Counted from the first letter of the stretch, positions 37,666 to 46,657 are shown. The stretch: DNA of 64,000 bases from Mycolicibacterium sp. TUM20985 (GCF_030295745.1 NZ_AP027291.1:1860001-1924000), one strand, 5' to 3'. Program-made: numbers and translations. The notes: generated by a model not told the origin, from the letters alone.

Positions 37666-40239
37666 GTGGTTGTTCATCAGGTCACCGTCCGCTACTCGGA
37701 CGGGACGCACAGGCAGATGCCGGTCACGTCCGATCAGACCATTCTCGAGGCGGCCGAAGAGCACGGTGTCGCGATCGTCAATGAATGCCAGAGCGGGATC
37801 TGTGGAACGTGCGTTGCCACCTGTGCGCTGGGCGACTACGAGATGGGGCGCACCGAAGGCCTCTCCGACGTCGAGCGCGACGAGCGAAAGGTTCTGACCT
37901 GTCAGACCTTCACCGAATCCGATTGTCTGATCGAACTGCAGTACCCGGCCGACGACAACGCGGCGCGGCTTGTTACCGGGACCGGTGTGGTGGCGTCCGT
38001 CGAGCACGTCTCGGCCAGCACCGTGCTCCTGCGCGTCGACGTGTCGTCGATGGCCGACGCTCTGGTGTACCAGGCGGGCCAGTTCGCCCAGTTGAAGGTG
38101 CCCGCCACCACGTCGTGGCGCAACTACTCCTATGCCCATCCGGCCGACGGTCGCAGCGAAGTCGAGTTCATCATCCGGTTGCTGCCAGAAGGCGTGATGT
38201 CGGACTATCTGCGGGACCGGGCCAAGCCAGGGGATCGGATCGCGGTGCGTGGGAGCAAGGGCAGCTTCCACCTTCGTCAGGTCGTGCGGCCGGTGGTCTT
38301 GGTCGCCGGCGGCACGGGCCTGTCGGCCATCTTGGCGATGGCGGAGGAGTTGGCGGCCAATGCCGACGGCGGGACCTCCGGGCTCCCGGTCCATCTGCTC
38401 TACGGGGTCACGGCCGTCGAAGAGCTCTGCAAACTCGACGAGTTGGAGTCGCTGACACGTCGGGTGCCCGGCCTGCAAGTGCGAACGATCGTTGCTCGGG
38501 CTGATGAGAACTGGGATGGGCCAGTCGGATTCGTGACCGATCTGCTCGATGACGACATCCTCAACGGCGGTGACGCCGACCTCTACCTCTGCGGCCCGAG
38601 TGCGATGATCGAAGCCACCCGGAGCTGGCTGGACGACCATGACGCCCAGCGGGCCGGTCTGTACTACGAGAAGTTCGTGTCAAGTGGTGCGGCCCGGCGG
38701 TGCATCCCGCCCTTTCTGGACTACGCCGACCTGGACCTTCCGCGACTACGCGAACGCGGTCGGGGCACGGCGGTGGTCATCGGCGGCAGCATTGCCGGCA
38801 TCACCGCGGCCAAGATGCTCACCGGGGCCTTCGATCACGTCATCGTCCTGGAGAAGGACGGTCCGCACACGCGCCGGGAGGGCCGCCCGGGTGCCGCGCA
38901 GGGCTGGCATCTGCACCACCTGCTCACCGCGGGTCAGCTCGAGTTGGAACGGTTCCTTCCTGGCATCGTCGACGACATGGTCCGCGAGGGTGCGTTCAAG
39001 GTCGACATGGCCGCGCAGTACCGCATCCGGTTGGGCGGAGCCTGGAAGAAACCGGGCACCAGTGACATTCAGATCGTGTGCGCGGGGCGTCCGCTGCTCG
39101 AATGGTGTATCCGGCGCCGACTCGACGGCGACCCGCGCATCAGCTTCCGCTACGAGTCCGAGGTGGTCGACCTGGTCTACGACCGCGACGGCAACGCGGT
39201 GATCGGCGTGGCTCTGGCGAATCCGGACGCCGGCCCGGCCGAGCCGGCGTTGGAGATCGTGGCCGCCGAATTCGTCGTCGACGCCTCCGGCAAGAACACC
39301 CGGGTGCCGGAGTTCCTGGACCGCATCGGCATCGGCGCCCCGGAGCAGGAGCAGGACATCATCAACTGCTTCTACTCGACCATGCAACACCGGGTACCGC
39401 CGGATCGCCAATGGCAGGACAAGGTGATGGTGATCTGCTACGCGTACCGCCCCTATGAGGACACCTACGCCGCGCAGTACTACGTCGACAGTTCGCGCAC
39501 CCTGCTGTCCACCTCACTGGTGGCCTACAACTGCTACTCACCGCCGAGAACCGAAAGGGAATTCCGAGAGTTCGCCGACCTGATGCCCTCACCGGTGATC
39601 GGTGAGAACATCGACGGGCTCGAAGCCGCCTCGCCGATCTACAACTTCCGCTATCCGAACATGCTGCGGCTGCACTATGAGAAGAAGCGCAACCTGCCTC
39701 GCGGGCTGGTGGCGGTCGGTGACTCCTTCACCAGCGCTGATCCAGTATCCGGGTTGGGAATGACGTTGGCGCTCAAAGGAGTCCGTGAATTGCAACTGTC
39801 GCTGGCAAAGTATGGGCCGGGCCATCCCGACCTGCCCCGGCGCTACTACCGGGCGATCTCGAAGTTGGCCGACACCGCCTGGTTCGTCATTCGCGAACAA
39901 AATCTGCGCTTTCCGTGGATCAAGGACGTCGGCAAGAAGCGTCCGTTCTACTTCGGCGTTCTGACCTGGTACATGGACCGCTTGTTGGAACTCGTACACG
40001 ACGACCTAGATGCCTATCGCCAATTCTTGGCCGTCGTCCATCTGGTGAAGCCGCCATCGGCGCTGATGACGCCCAGAGTCGCCGGCCGGGTGATCGGCAA
40101 GTGGGCGCGGACACGACTGTCGGGTCAGCAGACCCTCATAGCCCGCAACTACGCGAACCGTTCCGGGCCGCCGCAGGAAGTGTCGACCCGCTCCGAGATC
40201 ATCCAGGCGGCCACCCACACGGAGATGTTCACGCACTGA
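37666..40239 (+). CDS. melG: MelG-like fusion: 2Fe-2S ferredoxin reductase plus FAD oxygenase
   Basis: The 857-residue protein starts at GTG 37666 with AAGGGA upstream. Residues 1-95 are a plant-type 2Fe-2S domain with Cys40, Cys45, Cys48 and Cys78. Residues 100-345 form a ferredoxin-NAD(P)H reductase module: RxYS at 151-154 for FAD, and VVLVAGGTGLSAILAM and LYLCGPSAMIE for NAD(P)H. Residues about 365-857 are a second flavoprotein, with dinucleotide loop VVIGGSIAG (372-377 core) and GDSFTSADPVSGLGMTLALKG, as in FAD monooxygenases/epoxidases and geranylgeranyl-reductase-like proteins. One polypeptide could thus carry electrons from NADH to its own oxygenase flavin. It corresponds in order to Rv1937. 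Confidence 0.88.
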   Translation: MVVHQVTVRYSDGTHRQMPVTSDQTILEAAEEHGVAIVNECQSGICGTCVATCALGDYEMGRTEGLSDVERDERKVLTCQTFTESDCLIELQYPADDNAARLVTGTGVVASVEHVSASTVLLRVDVSSMADALVYQAGQFAQLKVPATTSWRNYSYAHPADGRSEVEFIIRLLPEGVMSDYLRDRAKPGDRIAVRGSKGSFHLRQVVRPVVLVAGGTGLSAILAMAEELAANADGGTSGLPVHLLYGVTAVEELCKLDELESLTRRVPGLQVRTIVARADENWDGPVGFVTDLLDDDILNGGDADLYLCGPSAMIEATRSWLDDHDAQRAGLYYEKFVSSGAARRCIPPFLDYADLDLPRLRERGRGTAVVIGGSIAGITAAKMLTGAFDHVIVLEKDGPHTRREGRPGAAQGWHLHHLLTAGQLELERFLPGIVDDMVREGAFKVDMAAQYRIRLGGAWKKPGTSDIQIVCAGRPLLEWCIRRRLDGDPRISFRYESEVVDLVYDRDGNAVIGVALANPDAGPAEPALEIVAAEFVVDASGKNTRVPEFLDRIGIGAPEQEQDIINCFYSTMQHRVPPDRQWQDKVMVICYAYRPYEDTYAAQYYVDSSRTLLSTSLVAYNCYSPPRTEREFREFADLMPSPVIGENIDGLEAASPIYNFRYPNMLRLHYEKKRNLPRGLVAVGDSFTSADPVSGLGMTLALKGVRELQLSLAKYGPGHPDLPRRYYRAISKLADTAWFVIREQNLRFPWIKDVGKKRPFYFGVLTWYMDRLLELVHDDLDAYRQFLAVVHLVKPPSALMTPRVAGRVIGKWARTRLSGQQTLIARNYANRSGPPQEVSTRSEIIQAATHTEMFTH

Positions 40240-40241
40240 GT

Positions 40242-40259
40242 GTTCGGTGAACACCGAAC
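40242..40259. promoter_or_regulatory. Perfect 8-2-8 palindrome between melG and melH
   Basis: GTTCGGTG-AA-CACCGAAC begins two bases after the melG stop and ends 15 bases before the melH start. It may be an internal operator or an RNA hairpin that tunes melH expression. Confidence 0.55.
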
Positions 40260-40273
40260 GGAGAGAGGCGAAG

Positions 40274-41329
40274 ATGACCCAGCTTCATCGAAACCTGAAC
40301 TGCCGGGGCACGCGCATCCATGCCGTGGAGGAGGGTGAAGGCCCGCTGGTGGTTCTGATCCACGGTTTCCCGGAATCCTGGTATTCCTGGCGCCACCAGA
40401 TTCCGGTGCTCGCCGCGGCGGGCCATCGCGTGGTAGCCATCGATCAGCGCGGATATGGACGGTCGTCGAAGTTTCGAGTCCAATCCGCTTATCGCATCGG
40501 TGAATTGGTCGATGACATCTGCGGTGTGCTGGATGCCTACGGTGCCGACGAGGCCGTGGTGATCGGTCATGACTGGGGCGCCCCGGTGGCCTGGACGTTT
40601 GCCTGGTTGCATCCGGAGCGCTGCACCGGTGTCGTCGGGATCAGCTGTCCCTTCGCCGGCCGCGGTGTGATCGCACTGCCGGGCAGTCCGTTCGGCGAGC
40701 ACCGTCCCAATGACTACCATCACGCGCTTGCCGGGCCCGGCAAGGTCTGGTACCAAACCTATTTCTCCGAGCAGGACGGGATCATCGCCGAAGCGGAGGA
40801 GGACGTGCGCCGCTGGCTGCTCGGGCTGACCTACACCGTCTCCGGGGACAACATGATCGCCGCAACCCGGGAAGCCGCTGCGGCGGGCGTCGACCTGGCA
40901 GCCATGGATCCGATCGACGTGATCCGGGCCGGCCCGCTGTGCATGGACGCCGGCGCACGACTCAAGGATGCGTTCGTCTATCCCGAGCGGATGCCCGACT
41001 GGTTCACCGTTGCCGATCTCGACTTCTACGCAGGGGAATTCGAGCGTTCCGGCTTCGGCGGCCCGTTGAGTCTCTATCACAACATCGATGCCGACTGGCA
41101 CGACCTCGCGGATCAGGCAGGTAAGCCATTGACGCCGCCGGCAATGTTCATCGGCGGTCAATACGACGTCGGCACCACATGGGGCGCCGAGGCTGCGGCT
41201 CGCGCTCACGAGGTGATGCCCAACTATCGCGGCACCCACATGGTGGCCGACGTCGGGCATTGGATACAGCAGGAAGAGCCCAAGGAAACCAACCGCCTGT
41301 TGCTCGACTTCCTGGCCGGGCTCGGTTAG
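40274..41329 (+). CDS. melH: MelH/EphB-like epoxide hydrolase
   Basis: The 351-residue alpha/beta hydrolase starts at ATG 40274 with AGAGAGG upstream; the GTG at 40247 lies inside a palindrome and is less likely. The epoxide-hydrolase signature HGFP (30-33) provides the oxyanion, Asp100 in GHDWGAP is the nucleophile and His329 in DVGHWIQ the base. DWG rather than SxG at the nucleophile marks it as an epoxide hydrolase. It would open an epoxide made by MelG or protect against lipid epoxides. Position matches Rv1938 (ephB/melH). Its stop overlaps the next start (TAGTG). Confidence 0.92.
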   Translation: MTQLHRNLNCRGTRIHAVEEGEGPLVVLIHGFPESWYSWRHQIPVLAAAGHRVVAIDQRGYGRSSKFRVQSAYRIGELVDDICGVLDAYGADEAVVIGHDWGAPVAWTFAWLHPERCTGVVGISCPFAGRGVIALPGSPFGEHRPNDYHHALAGPGKVWYQTYFSEQDGIIAEAEEDVRRWLLGLTYTVSGDNMIAATREAAAAGVDLAAMDPIDVIRAGPLCMDAGARLKDAFVYPERMPDWFTVADLDFYAGEFERSGFGGPLSLYHNIDADWHDLADQAGKPLTPPAMFIGGQYDVGTTWGAEAAARAHEVMPNYRGTHMVADVGHWIQQEEPKETNRLLLDFLAGLG

Positions 41330-42444
41330 TGCGGACCACCGACGTCCGGGTGCGCCGCGCGGTCGCCGCGGTGGCGGCGGGCCGGCCCGTCGTGGTCACC
41401 GCTGGTACCGACGGTGCCGGGCAGGGCTATCTGGTCTTCGCGGCCGACGCGGCCACGCCGAGACTGCTTGCCTTCACCGTCCGGCACACCTCGGGCCTGG
41501 TCCGTATCGCGTTGCCCGTCAGCGAATGCGAGCGCCTGAACCTTCCGGCAATGTGCCTGCGGCCGGCAGCGGGCTCCGACGCCGCCGCGCAACGGGTGAC
41601 CGTGGACTGGCGAGGCACCGGTACCGGGATCTCGGCGACTGACCGGGCCCGAACGATCGCGGCGCTGTCCGCACCGCAATCCGACGCCTCGGATTTTCAC
41701 CGACCGGGCCACGTACTCCCCGTGATGGCCGAACTCGGGGGAGTGCTCGCTCACCCGGGACCGGCCGAGGCTGCGTTCGACCTGGCCCGGCTCGCTGGTC
41801 GGGGGAGGGCAGGGGCGTTGTGCGACATCGTATCCCGCGATCACCCCACCGAGATGGCCGGTCGCGCCGAGTCGGCCGAGTTCGCCGATGAGCATGGACT
41901 TGCCCACGTTTCGACCGCGGACCTTGCGGCGTACCGGCGGCGCACCGAACCGCAGGTCACTCGGGTAGCCGAGACGATTCTGCCGACCCGCAGCGGTGAC
42001 TCCCTCATCGTCGGCTTTCGCGGTGTGTCCGACGACCGCGAGCACTTGGCGATCGTCGTCGGGGCGGTGGGCGTCGACCAGCCGTTGCAACTGCATGTCC
42101 ACGTCGAGTGCCTCACCGGGGACGTATTCGGCTCGACCGCGTGTCGATGTGGCGGCGACCTCGATGGTGCGCTGGCGTCGATGGCGGCTCACGGCGGCGG
42201 TGTGGTCATCTACCTGCGCCCGCAGGGACCGGCACGCGGCTGCGGACTATTCGAAGGTGAAGCACCCGCGGCAGACCTCGTGGCGGAGACGGTGGAATGG
42301 ATTCTCCGCGATCTCGGGCTGTACACGATCAAGCTGTCCGAGGACGCCCCTGCGCTTGGTCTGGTGATGTTCGGGGACATTCGAGACACGAAATGGCACA
42401 ACGGGTATCGAGGTCTTCCCGCCATGGCCGCAGAAGGGGCATGA
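41329..42444 (+). CDS. melJ: MelJ/RibA1-like degenerate RibBA paralogue
   Basis: The 371-residue protein has the two-domain layout of RibBA (DHBP synthase plus GTP cyclohydrolase II). The first domain lacks key residues: the acidic DDEDRENEGDL loop is replaced by TAGTDGAGQGYL (24-35) and the catalytic His of GHTEA by Pro144 (GPAEAAFDL). The second domain keeps the zinc cysteines Cys260, Cys271 and Cys273 (ECLTGDVFGSTACRCG), but the usual RGHEGRGIGL segment is RPQGPARGCGL and the following GTP-binding part is shortened. It may supply a flavin precursor or do something new. GTG 41329 overlaps the melH stop. It corresponds to Rv1940. Confidence 0.85.
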   Translation: MRTTDVRVRRAVAAVAAGRPVVVTAGTDGAGQGYLVFAADAATPRLLAFTVRHTSGLVRIALPVSECERLNLPAMCLRPAAGSDAAAQRVTVDWRGTGTGISATDRARTIAALSAPQSDASDFHRPGHVLPVMAELGGVLAHPGPAEAAFDLARLAGRGRAGALCDIVSRDHPTEMAGRAESAEFADEHGLAHVSTADLAAYRRRTEPQVTRVAETILPTRSGDSLIVGFRGVSDDREHLAIVVGAVGVDQPLQLHVHVECLTGDVFGSTACRCGGDLDGALASMAAHGGGVVIYLRPQGPARGCGLFEGEAPAADLVAETVEWILRDLGLYTIKLSEDAPALGLVMFGDIRDTKWHNGYRGLPAMAAEGA

Positions 42445-42448
42445 CCTG

Positions 42449-43219
42449 ATGACGCATGAAGACCTAGCCGGCAAGGCCGCGATCGTTACCGGAGTCGGCG
42501 CGGGGATCGGCCTGGCGGTGGCGCAGCGACTCGCCGGCGAGGGCTGCCGCGTGCTGTGCGCGGACATCGACGGTGCCGCGGCCGAAGCCGCGGCGGCGAA
42601 GATCGGTGGTGGCGCGGTCGGCCACACGGTAGACGTCAGCGACGAAGGGCAGGTAATCGGCATGGTGGCGGCCTGTGTCGCCGAGTTCGGTGGACTCGAC
42701 AAACTGGTGTCGAATGCGGGCATCGTGCACTTCGCCTCGATTGCCGACACGACGGTGGAGGATTTCGACCGGGTGTTGCGCGTCAACCTGCGCGGTGCCT
42801 GGCTGTGCACCAAGCACGCCGTACCCCGGATGGTGGAGCGCGGCGGCGGCGCCGTCGTGAACATGTCGTCGTTGGCGGGGCACATCGCGGCAGCGGGCAG
42901 CGCCGCCTACGGTATGTCGAAGGCGGGGATCATCCATCTAAGCCGGATCACCGCCGCCGAATTCCGTTCTGTCAACGTGCGATCCAATGCGCTGCTACCG
43001 GCCTTCGTGGATACACCAATGCAGCAGACCGCAATGGCGGCATTCGACGAAGTGCTCGGCGACGGGGGTGCGGCCACGATGGTCGATCGTCTTCAGGGCC
43101 GGATGGCCAGTCCGGACGAGATGGCGGGTGTGGTGGCGTTCCTACTGTCCGATGACGCGTCGATGGTGACCGGCACCGCCCAGTTCGCCGACGGCGGGAC
43201 CAGTTGCGCGATTTGGTGA
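42449..43219 (+). CDS. melK: MelK-like short-chain dehydrogenase/reductase
   Basis: The 256-residue SDR has the cofactor motif TGVGAGIGLAVA, NAG at VSNAGIVHF, the active-site Ser in NMSSLAGHIAA and YGMSK (Y-x3-K). A preference for NAD(H) is suggested by Asp at the end of beta2 (CADIDG). It would oxidise an alcohol formed after epoxide hydrolysis. It ends the mel2-type operon, four bases after melJ and converging on the TetR gene with an 8-bp gap. It corresponds to Rv1941. Confidence 0.92.
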   Translation: MTHEDLAGKAAIVTGVGAGIGLAVAQRLAGEGCRVLCADIDGAAAEAAAAKIGGGAVGHTVDVSDEGQVIGMVAACVAEFGGLDKLVSNAGIVHFASIADTTVEDFDRVLRVNLRGAWLCTKHAVPRMVERGGGAVVNMSSLAGHIAAAGSAAYGMSKAGIIHLSRITAAEFRSVNVRSNALLPAFVDTPMQQTAMAAFDEVLGDGGAATMVDRLQGRMASPDEMAGVVAFLLSDDASMVTGTAQFADGGTSCAIW

Positions 43220-43227
43220 CGATGGCG

Positions 43228-44442
43228 TCAGGACGGTTCGCCCGCCGGCGATCGGCTAGTCAGAATCGACAGCGCGATGGCGGTGATCTCCTCGGCCACC
43301 CCGACGTTGCGGGTCAGGTGCCAGGTCCGGGCGACGTCCTCGATGAAGCTGGTCGCCGCCGCGACGAGCAGTCGCGCCTCGGCGACCGTCGTCCGCGGGA
43401 CGAGCTCCCGGATCAGGTTGAGCCACTCGGCTTCCCGATCGGCCCGGTTCCTGGCAAATGCTTCGCTGACATCCGCAGAGGCGTGCGACAGTTCGGTGAT
43501 CGACACGGCGACGAGATCGGGGTCGTCCAGACTGATGCGGACGTGGCCCTCGACGAAAGCGCGGAGCCGTTCCGACGGTCCTAGACTTGCGCGCAGGACG
43601 CGGATGCACTCCAGGCTCCGCCATTCATCGAGGCGCCGGATGAGCGCGTCGAGGATCGCCTGTTTGGAGGCGAACGAGCGATACAGTCCCGGGCCGGCTA
43701 TCCCGGCTCCCTTGCCGATGTCACTGGTGCTGACCGCGGGGTAACCCCTGGCGCGGAACAGGTGCGCACCGGTGGCCAGCAGAGTCTCCCGTCGGGAGTA
43801 CGGCGAAGAGTCACCAATGGGCAGTCGATCGTCGGCGTTCAGCTCGCGCACTGGCGGCGTGCGGGCGGCTGCCATACATGCTTGGTAGAGAAGGGCATTC
43901 AGCTCCTCGCCCGGCAGGCTCAGGTTGTGCAGTCCCAAGCTGGTGACCGTGCTGGACACCGCCCAGGCCCGCAGTTCGGAGTGCTGGGGACTTAGGTCCG
44001 GTATCTCCAGACAGACGGCGTCGTCCATGCCCGCGACGATCGCATTGATGCGACGTCGGACGTCGGCGCGCTCGCCGTCGTCGAGGTAGCGGGCTTCGCG
44101 CTGCCACAACACCGTCAACGACCGTGTGGCGATGGCCGCGGCGATCAAATTGGGTAGCTCGACACTGAGCGGCGGTGTTGGCGAGTCCGTTTCGTGGTTC
44201 CTGGGCCGGGTGGCGTTCTGGTACTCGTTCTGTCCGGCGAGGATCGCCGCCGCCAGCAGTGCCTGTTTGTTGTCGTAGTGGCGGTACAGCGCACGCGCGG
44301 TGACGCCGGCCGCCTCGGCGATCTCTTCGAGCGTCACCGAATGGAAGCCGCGGTCGATGAACAACCGAACGGCCTGTTCGAGGATCTGGTCCTTGCGGTC
44401 TTTCGGCCGGCGTCGGACGCGCGGTACGACGGTCTCCGCCAC
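43228..44442 (-). CDS. mce3R: Mce3R-type repressor with two TetR domains
   Basis: The 404-residue protein contains two complete TetR units in one chain. The first HTH is near residues 15-60 ([46 protein letters not shown]), the second near 215-265 ([46 protein letters not shown]). This tandem layout and length match Mce3R of M. tuberculosis (406 residues), which represses mce3 and genes of the mel2/fadE-echA13 region. I chose GTG 44442, eight bases after GGGGAGG; the GTG at 44454 is too close to the RBS. One chain with two HTHs can bind an asymmetric operator as a monomer. Confidence 0.9.
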   Translation of the reverse strand: MAETVVPRVRRRPKDRKDQILEQAVRLFIDRGFHSVTLEEIAEAAGVTARALYRHYDNKQALLAAAILAGQNEYQNATRPRNHETDSPTPPLSVELPNLIAAAIATRSLTVLWQREARYLDDGERADVRRRINAIVAGMDDAVCLEIPDLSPQHSELRAWAVSSTVTSLGLHNLSLPGEELNALLYQACMAAARTPPVRELNADDRLPIGDSSPYSRRETLLATGAHLFRARGYPAVSTSDIGKGAGIAGPGLYRSFASKQAILDALIRRLDEWRSLECIRVLRASLGPSERLRAFVEGHVRISLDDPDLVAVSITELSHASADVSEAFARNRADREAEWLNLIRELVPRTTVAEARLLVAAATSFIEDVARTWHLTRNVGVAEEITAIALSILTSRSPAGEPS

Positions 44443-45022
44443 CGACGTCACCTCCCCTCCGGCCCGCTCCGAACCCTCCGACGAATCCTGCCAGAACCAT
44501 CCCTGGGCGCCGCCCTGGGTGGCCGCGCGCCGCACACCTGTTTCAGCCCGGTCCTGAAGTCCCGAACAATCCGGCAACCAGCCACATCCAGGTAGTCGTG
44601 AAATACATGATGAGCTGAGAATAGCCGCTGGCGTGCGGGCGGGAGCAGGATTGCGCAAAATCAACCCGTATCGGCTATGGACATAGATCAGGCCGTCGGC
44701 GTACTCTCGTCGACGTCGACCATTGCGCGTCAAGGAGCGGCCCATGAAGCAGTCGGGCTCGGCTAGCAAATTCCGAGTCAGGTGCGGGAGCCAAGCCAAC
44801 GGCTAATACCAAGGGAACAGTTACGTACCTCGAAGGGGAGATAAGCAGGCCTAAGGGCGCAGAGTTCACCACCGGCAGGGGTACGTTCCGTCCGAATCGG
44901 CAAGGTCCAAACCGTCATCTTCATCGTCGTGAGCAATGCGATCACGGCCACGTCTGGTGGGAGGAGCGATCCGTGTGCAATGTCCTCGATCGTCCAGCAA
45001 CCTCACTGGCAGGAGTGATGTA
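44443..45022. other. 580-bp divergent regulatory region between mce3R and yrbE3A
   Basis: No gene is supported. It must hold the promoters of mce3R and of the mce operon. The near-palindrome at 44675-44685 lies about midway. The GC content is lower around 44590-44700 than in the flanking genes. Confidence 0.6.
44675..44685. promoter_or_regulatory. Near-palindromic motif CTATGGACATA (putative Mce3R site 2)
   Basis: These 11 bases are the exact reverse complement of 36327-36337. The site is about 235 bp from the mce3R start and 338 bp from yrbE3A, suitable for control of both divergent transcripts if leaders are long. Confidence 0.6.
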
Positions 45023-45793
45023 GTGACGACCGGTGTACGGACAGCTTCCAAGCCGTTGGTGGCCGTGGGCGGATTCTTCGCCATGTCGCTCGACACCTTC
45101 GTCTTCATGGTCAAGCCGCCGTTCGCGTGGCGTGAATACGTGCTTCAGTCCTGGTTCGTCGCGCGGGTCTCGGTGCTCCCGGCGTTGATGCTGACGATGC
45201 CGTATTCGGTGTTGCTGGTGTTCACGTTCAACATTCTGCTCAAAGAGTTTGGCGCCTCGGACTTCTCGGGTACCGGGGCAGCGATCGGCACGGTCAATCA
45301 GATCGGTCCCATCGTGACGGTGCTGGTGGTGTCGGGGGCCGGTGCGACCGCGATGTGCGCCGACCTCGGAGCGCGCACCATCCGCGATGAACTCGACGCG
45401 CTGCGGGTGATGGGTATCAACCCGATTCAGGCGCTGGTAGTTCCGCGTGTGCTGGCAGCGACGACGGTGGCCTTGGCGTTGTCGGCAACGGTGATCATCG
45501 TCGGGTTGGCGGGGGCGTTCTTCTTCTGCGTCTTCGTGCAGCATGTGTCCGCAGGTGCGTTCATCACCGGGATGACGTTGTTGACCGGCGCGGGTGATGT
45601 CATCGTATCCCTCACCAAGGCAACCCTCTTCGGGCTATCTGCGGGGTTGATCGCCTGCTACAGGGGCATTTCGGTGCAGGGCGGGCCTGCTGGCGTCGGC
45701 AACGCGGTCAACGAGACCGTCGTCTTCACCTTCATGGTCCTGTTCGCCATCAACGTCATCGTGACCGCCGTCGGCATTCAGTTCACGGTGTAG
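45023..45793 (+). CDS. yrbE3A: YrbE3A-like ABC permease of the mce operon
   Basis: The 256-residue integral membrane protein belongs to the MlaE/YrbE family. GTG 45023 has CAGGAG seven bases upstream. Hydrophobic spans include ALVVPRVLAATTVALALSATVIIVGLAGAFFFCVF and FTFMVLFAINVIVTAVGI; the conserved cytoplasmic loop is ELDALRVMGINPIQALVVPR. Two YrbE subunits form the permease through which the Mce tube delivers lipids. It is the first gene of an eight-gene operon divergent from the double TetR gene. Confidence 0.94.
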   Translation: MTTGVRTASKPLVAVGGFFAMSLDTFVFMVKPPFAWREYVLQSWFVARVSVLPALMLTMPYSVLLVFTFNILLKEFGASDFSGTGAAIGTVNQIGPIVTVLVVSGAGATAMCADLGARTIRDELDALRVMGINPIQALVVPRVLAATTVALALSATVIIVGLAGAFFFCVFVQHVSAGAFITGMTLLTGAGDVIVSLTKATLFGLSAGLIACYRGISVQGGPAGVGNAVNETVVFTFMVLFAINVIVTAVGIQFTV

Positions 45794-45801
45794 AGGTCGA
45801 G

Positions 45802-46656
45802 ATGAGCCTGACACTTCCCAGCACGCAGCACCCGCGATTGGCGCGGTCGGTGAACCACATCGTCGGAGGGTGGAACCAGATCGGCGCTCAGGCGCAGTTC
45901 TACGCCAAGACGGTCGGTGCGATTCCCGACGCCGTCATCAACTACCGCACCGAGCTGCTGCGCTTGATCGCCCAGATGGGTTTGGGCACCGGTGCTCTCG
46001 CGGTGGTCGGCGGAACGGTGGCGATCGTCGGCTTCCTGACGATGACGACCGGCGCCTTGGTGGCGGTGCAGGGTTACAACCAGTTGGCGTCGGTGGGGTT
46101 CGAAGCGCTGACCGGTTTCGCCTCGGCGTTCTTCAACGTCCGACTCATCGTGCCGGGGACCACCTCGGTGGCGCTGTCGGCCACCATCGGCGCAGGCGCC
46201 ACCGCGCAATTGGGGGCGATGCGGATCAACGAGGAGATCGACGCGCTCGAGGTGATCGGCATCCGCAGTGTGTCCTACCTGGCGTCGACGCGCGTGGTGG
46301 CCGGTGTGATCGTGGTGATCCCGCTGTACTGCATCGCCGTGATGATGGCGTTCCTGGCGGCACGGCTGGGCACCGTCGTGGTCTATGGGCAGGGCTCGGG
46401 AGTCTACGACCACTACTTCAACACGTTCCTGAACCCGACGGACCTGATCTGGTCGTTCGGGCAGTCCGTGGCGATGACCGTCGTCATCATGCTGGTACAC
46501 ACCTACTACGGCTTTACGGCGAGCGGCGGACCGGCTGGCGTCGGGGAGGCCGTCGGTCGCGCCGTGCGCACTTCGATGGTGGTGGCTTCCGTTGAGATCG
46601 TGATGATTTCGTTGGCCGTCTATGGGCAGTCCGGCAACTTCAACTTGGCGGGCTGA
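45802..46656 (+). CDS. yrbE3B: YrbE3B-like ABC permease of the mce operon
   Basis: The 284-residue MlaE/YrbE protein pairs with the upstream YrbE. Conserved parts are EEIDALEVIGIRSVSYLASTRVVAGVIVVIPLYCIAVMMAFLAARLG and the final SGGPAGVGEAVGRAVRTSMV. The gap to yrbE3A is eight bases, and mceA begins two bases after its stop. Its ATPase partner (MceG/MkL) is, as usual for mycobacteria, not encoded in the operon. Confidence 0.94.
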   Translation: MSLTLPSTQHPRLARSVNHIVGGWNQIGAQAQFYAKTVGAIPDAVINYRTELLRLIAQMGLGTGALAVVGGTVAIVGFLTMTTGALVAVQGYNQLASVGFEALTGFASAFFNVRLIVPGTTSVALSATIGAGATAQLGAMRINEEIDALEVIGIRSVSYLASTRVVAGVIVVIPLYCIAVMMAFLAARLGTVVVYGQGSGVYDHYFNTFLNPTDLIWSFGQSVAMTVVIMLVHTYYGFTASGGPAGVGEAVGRAVRTSMVVASVEIVMISLAVYGQSGNFNLAG

Positions 46657-46657
46657 C

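Noticed and set aside
40247..40273. GTG 40247 as the start of the epoxide hydrolase
   Set aside because: It lies within the 18-bp palindrome, whereas ATG 40274 has an AGAGAGG site and begins at the usual family N-terminus.
44443..45022. Small genes between mce3R and yrbE3A
   Set aside because: Open frames here lack RBS and continue from the TetR or YrbE frames; the interval is better explained as a regulatory gap.
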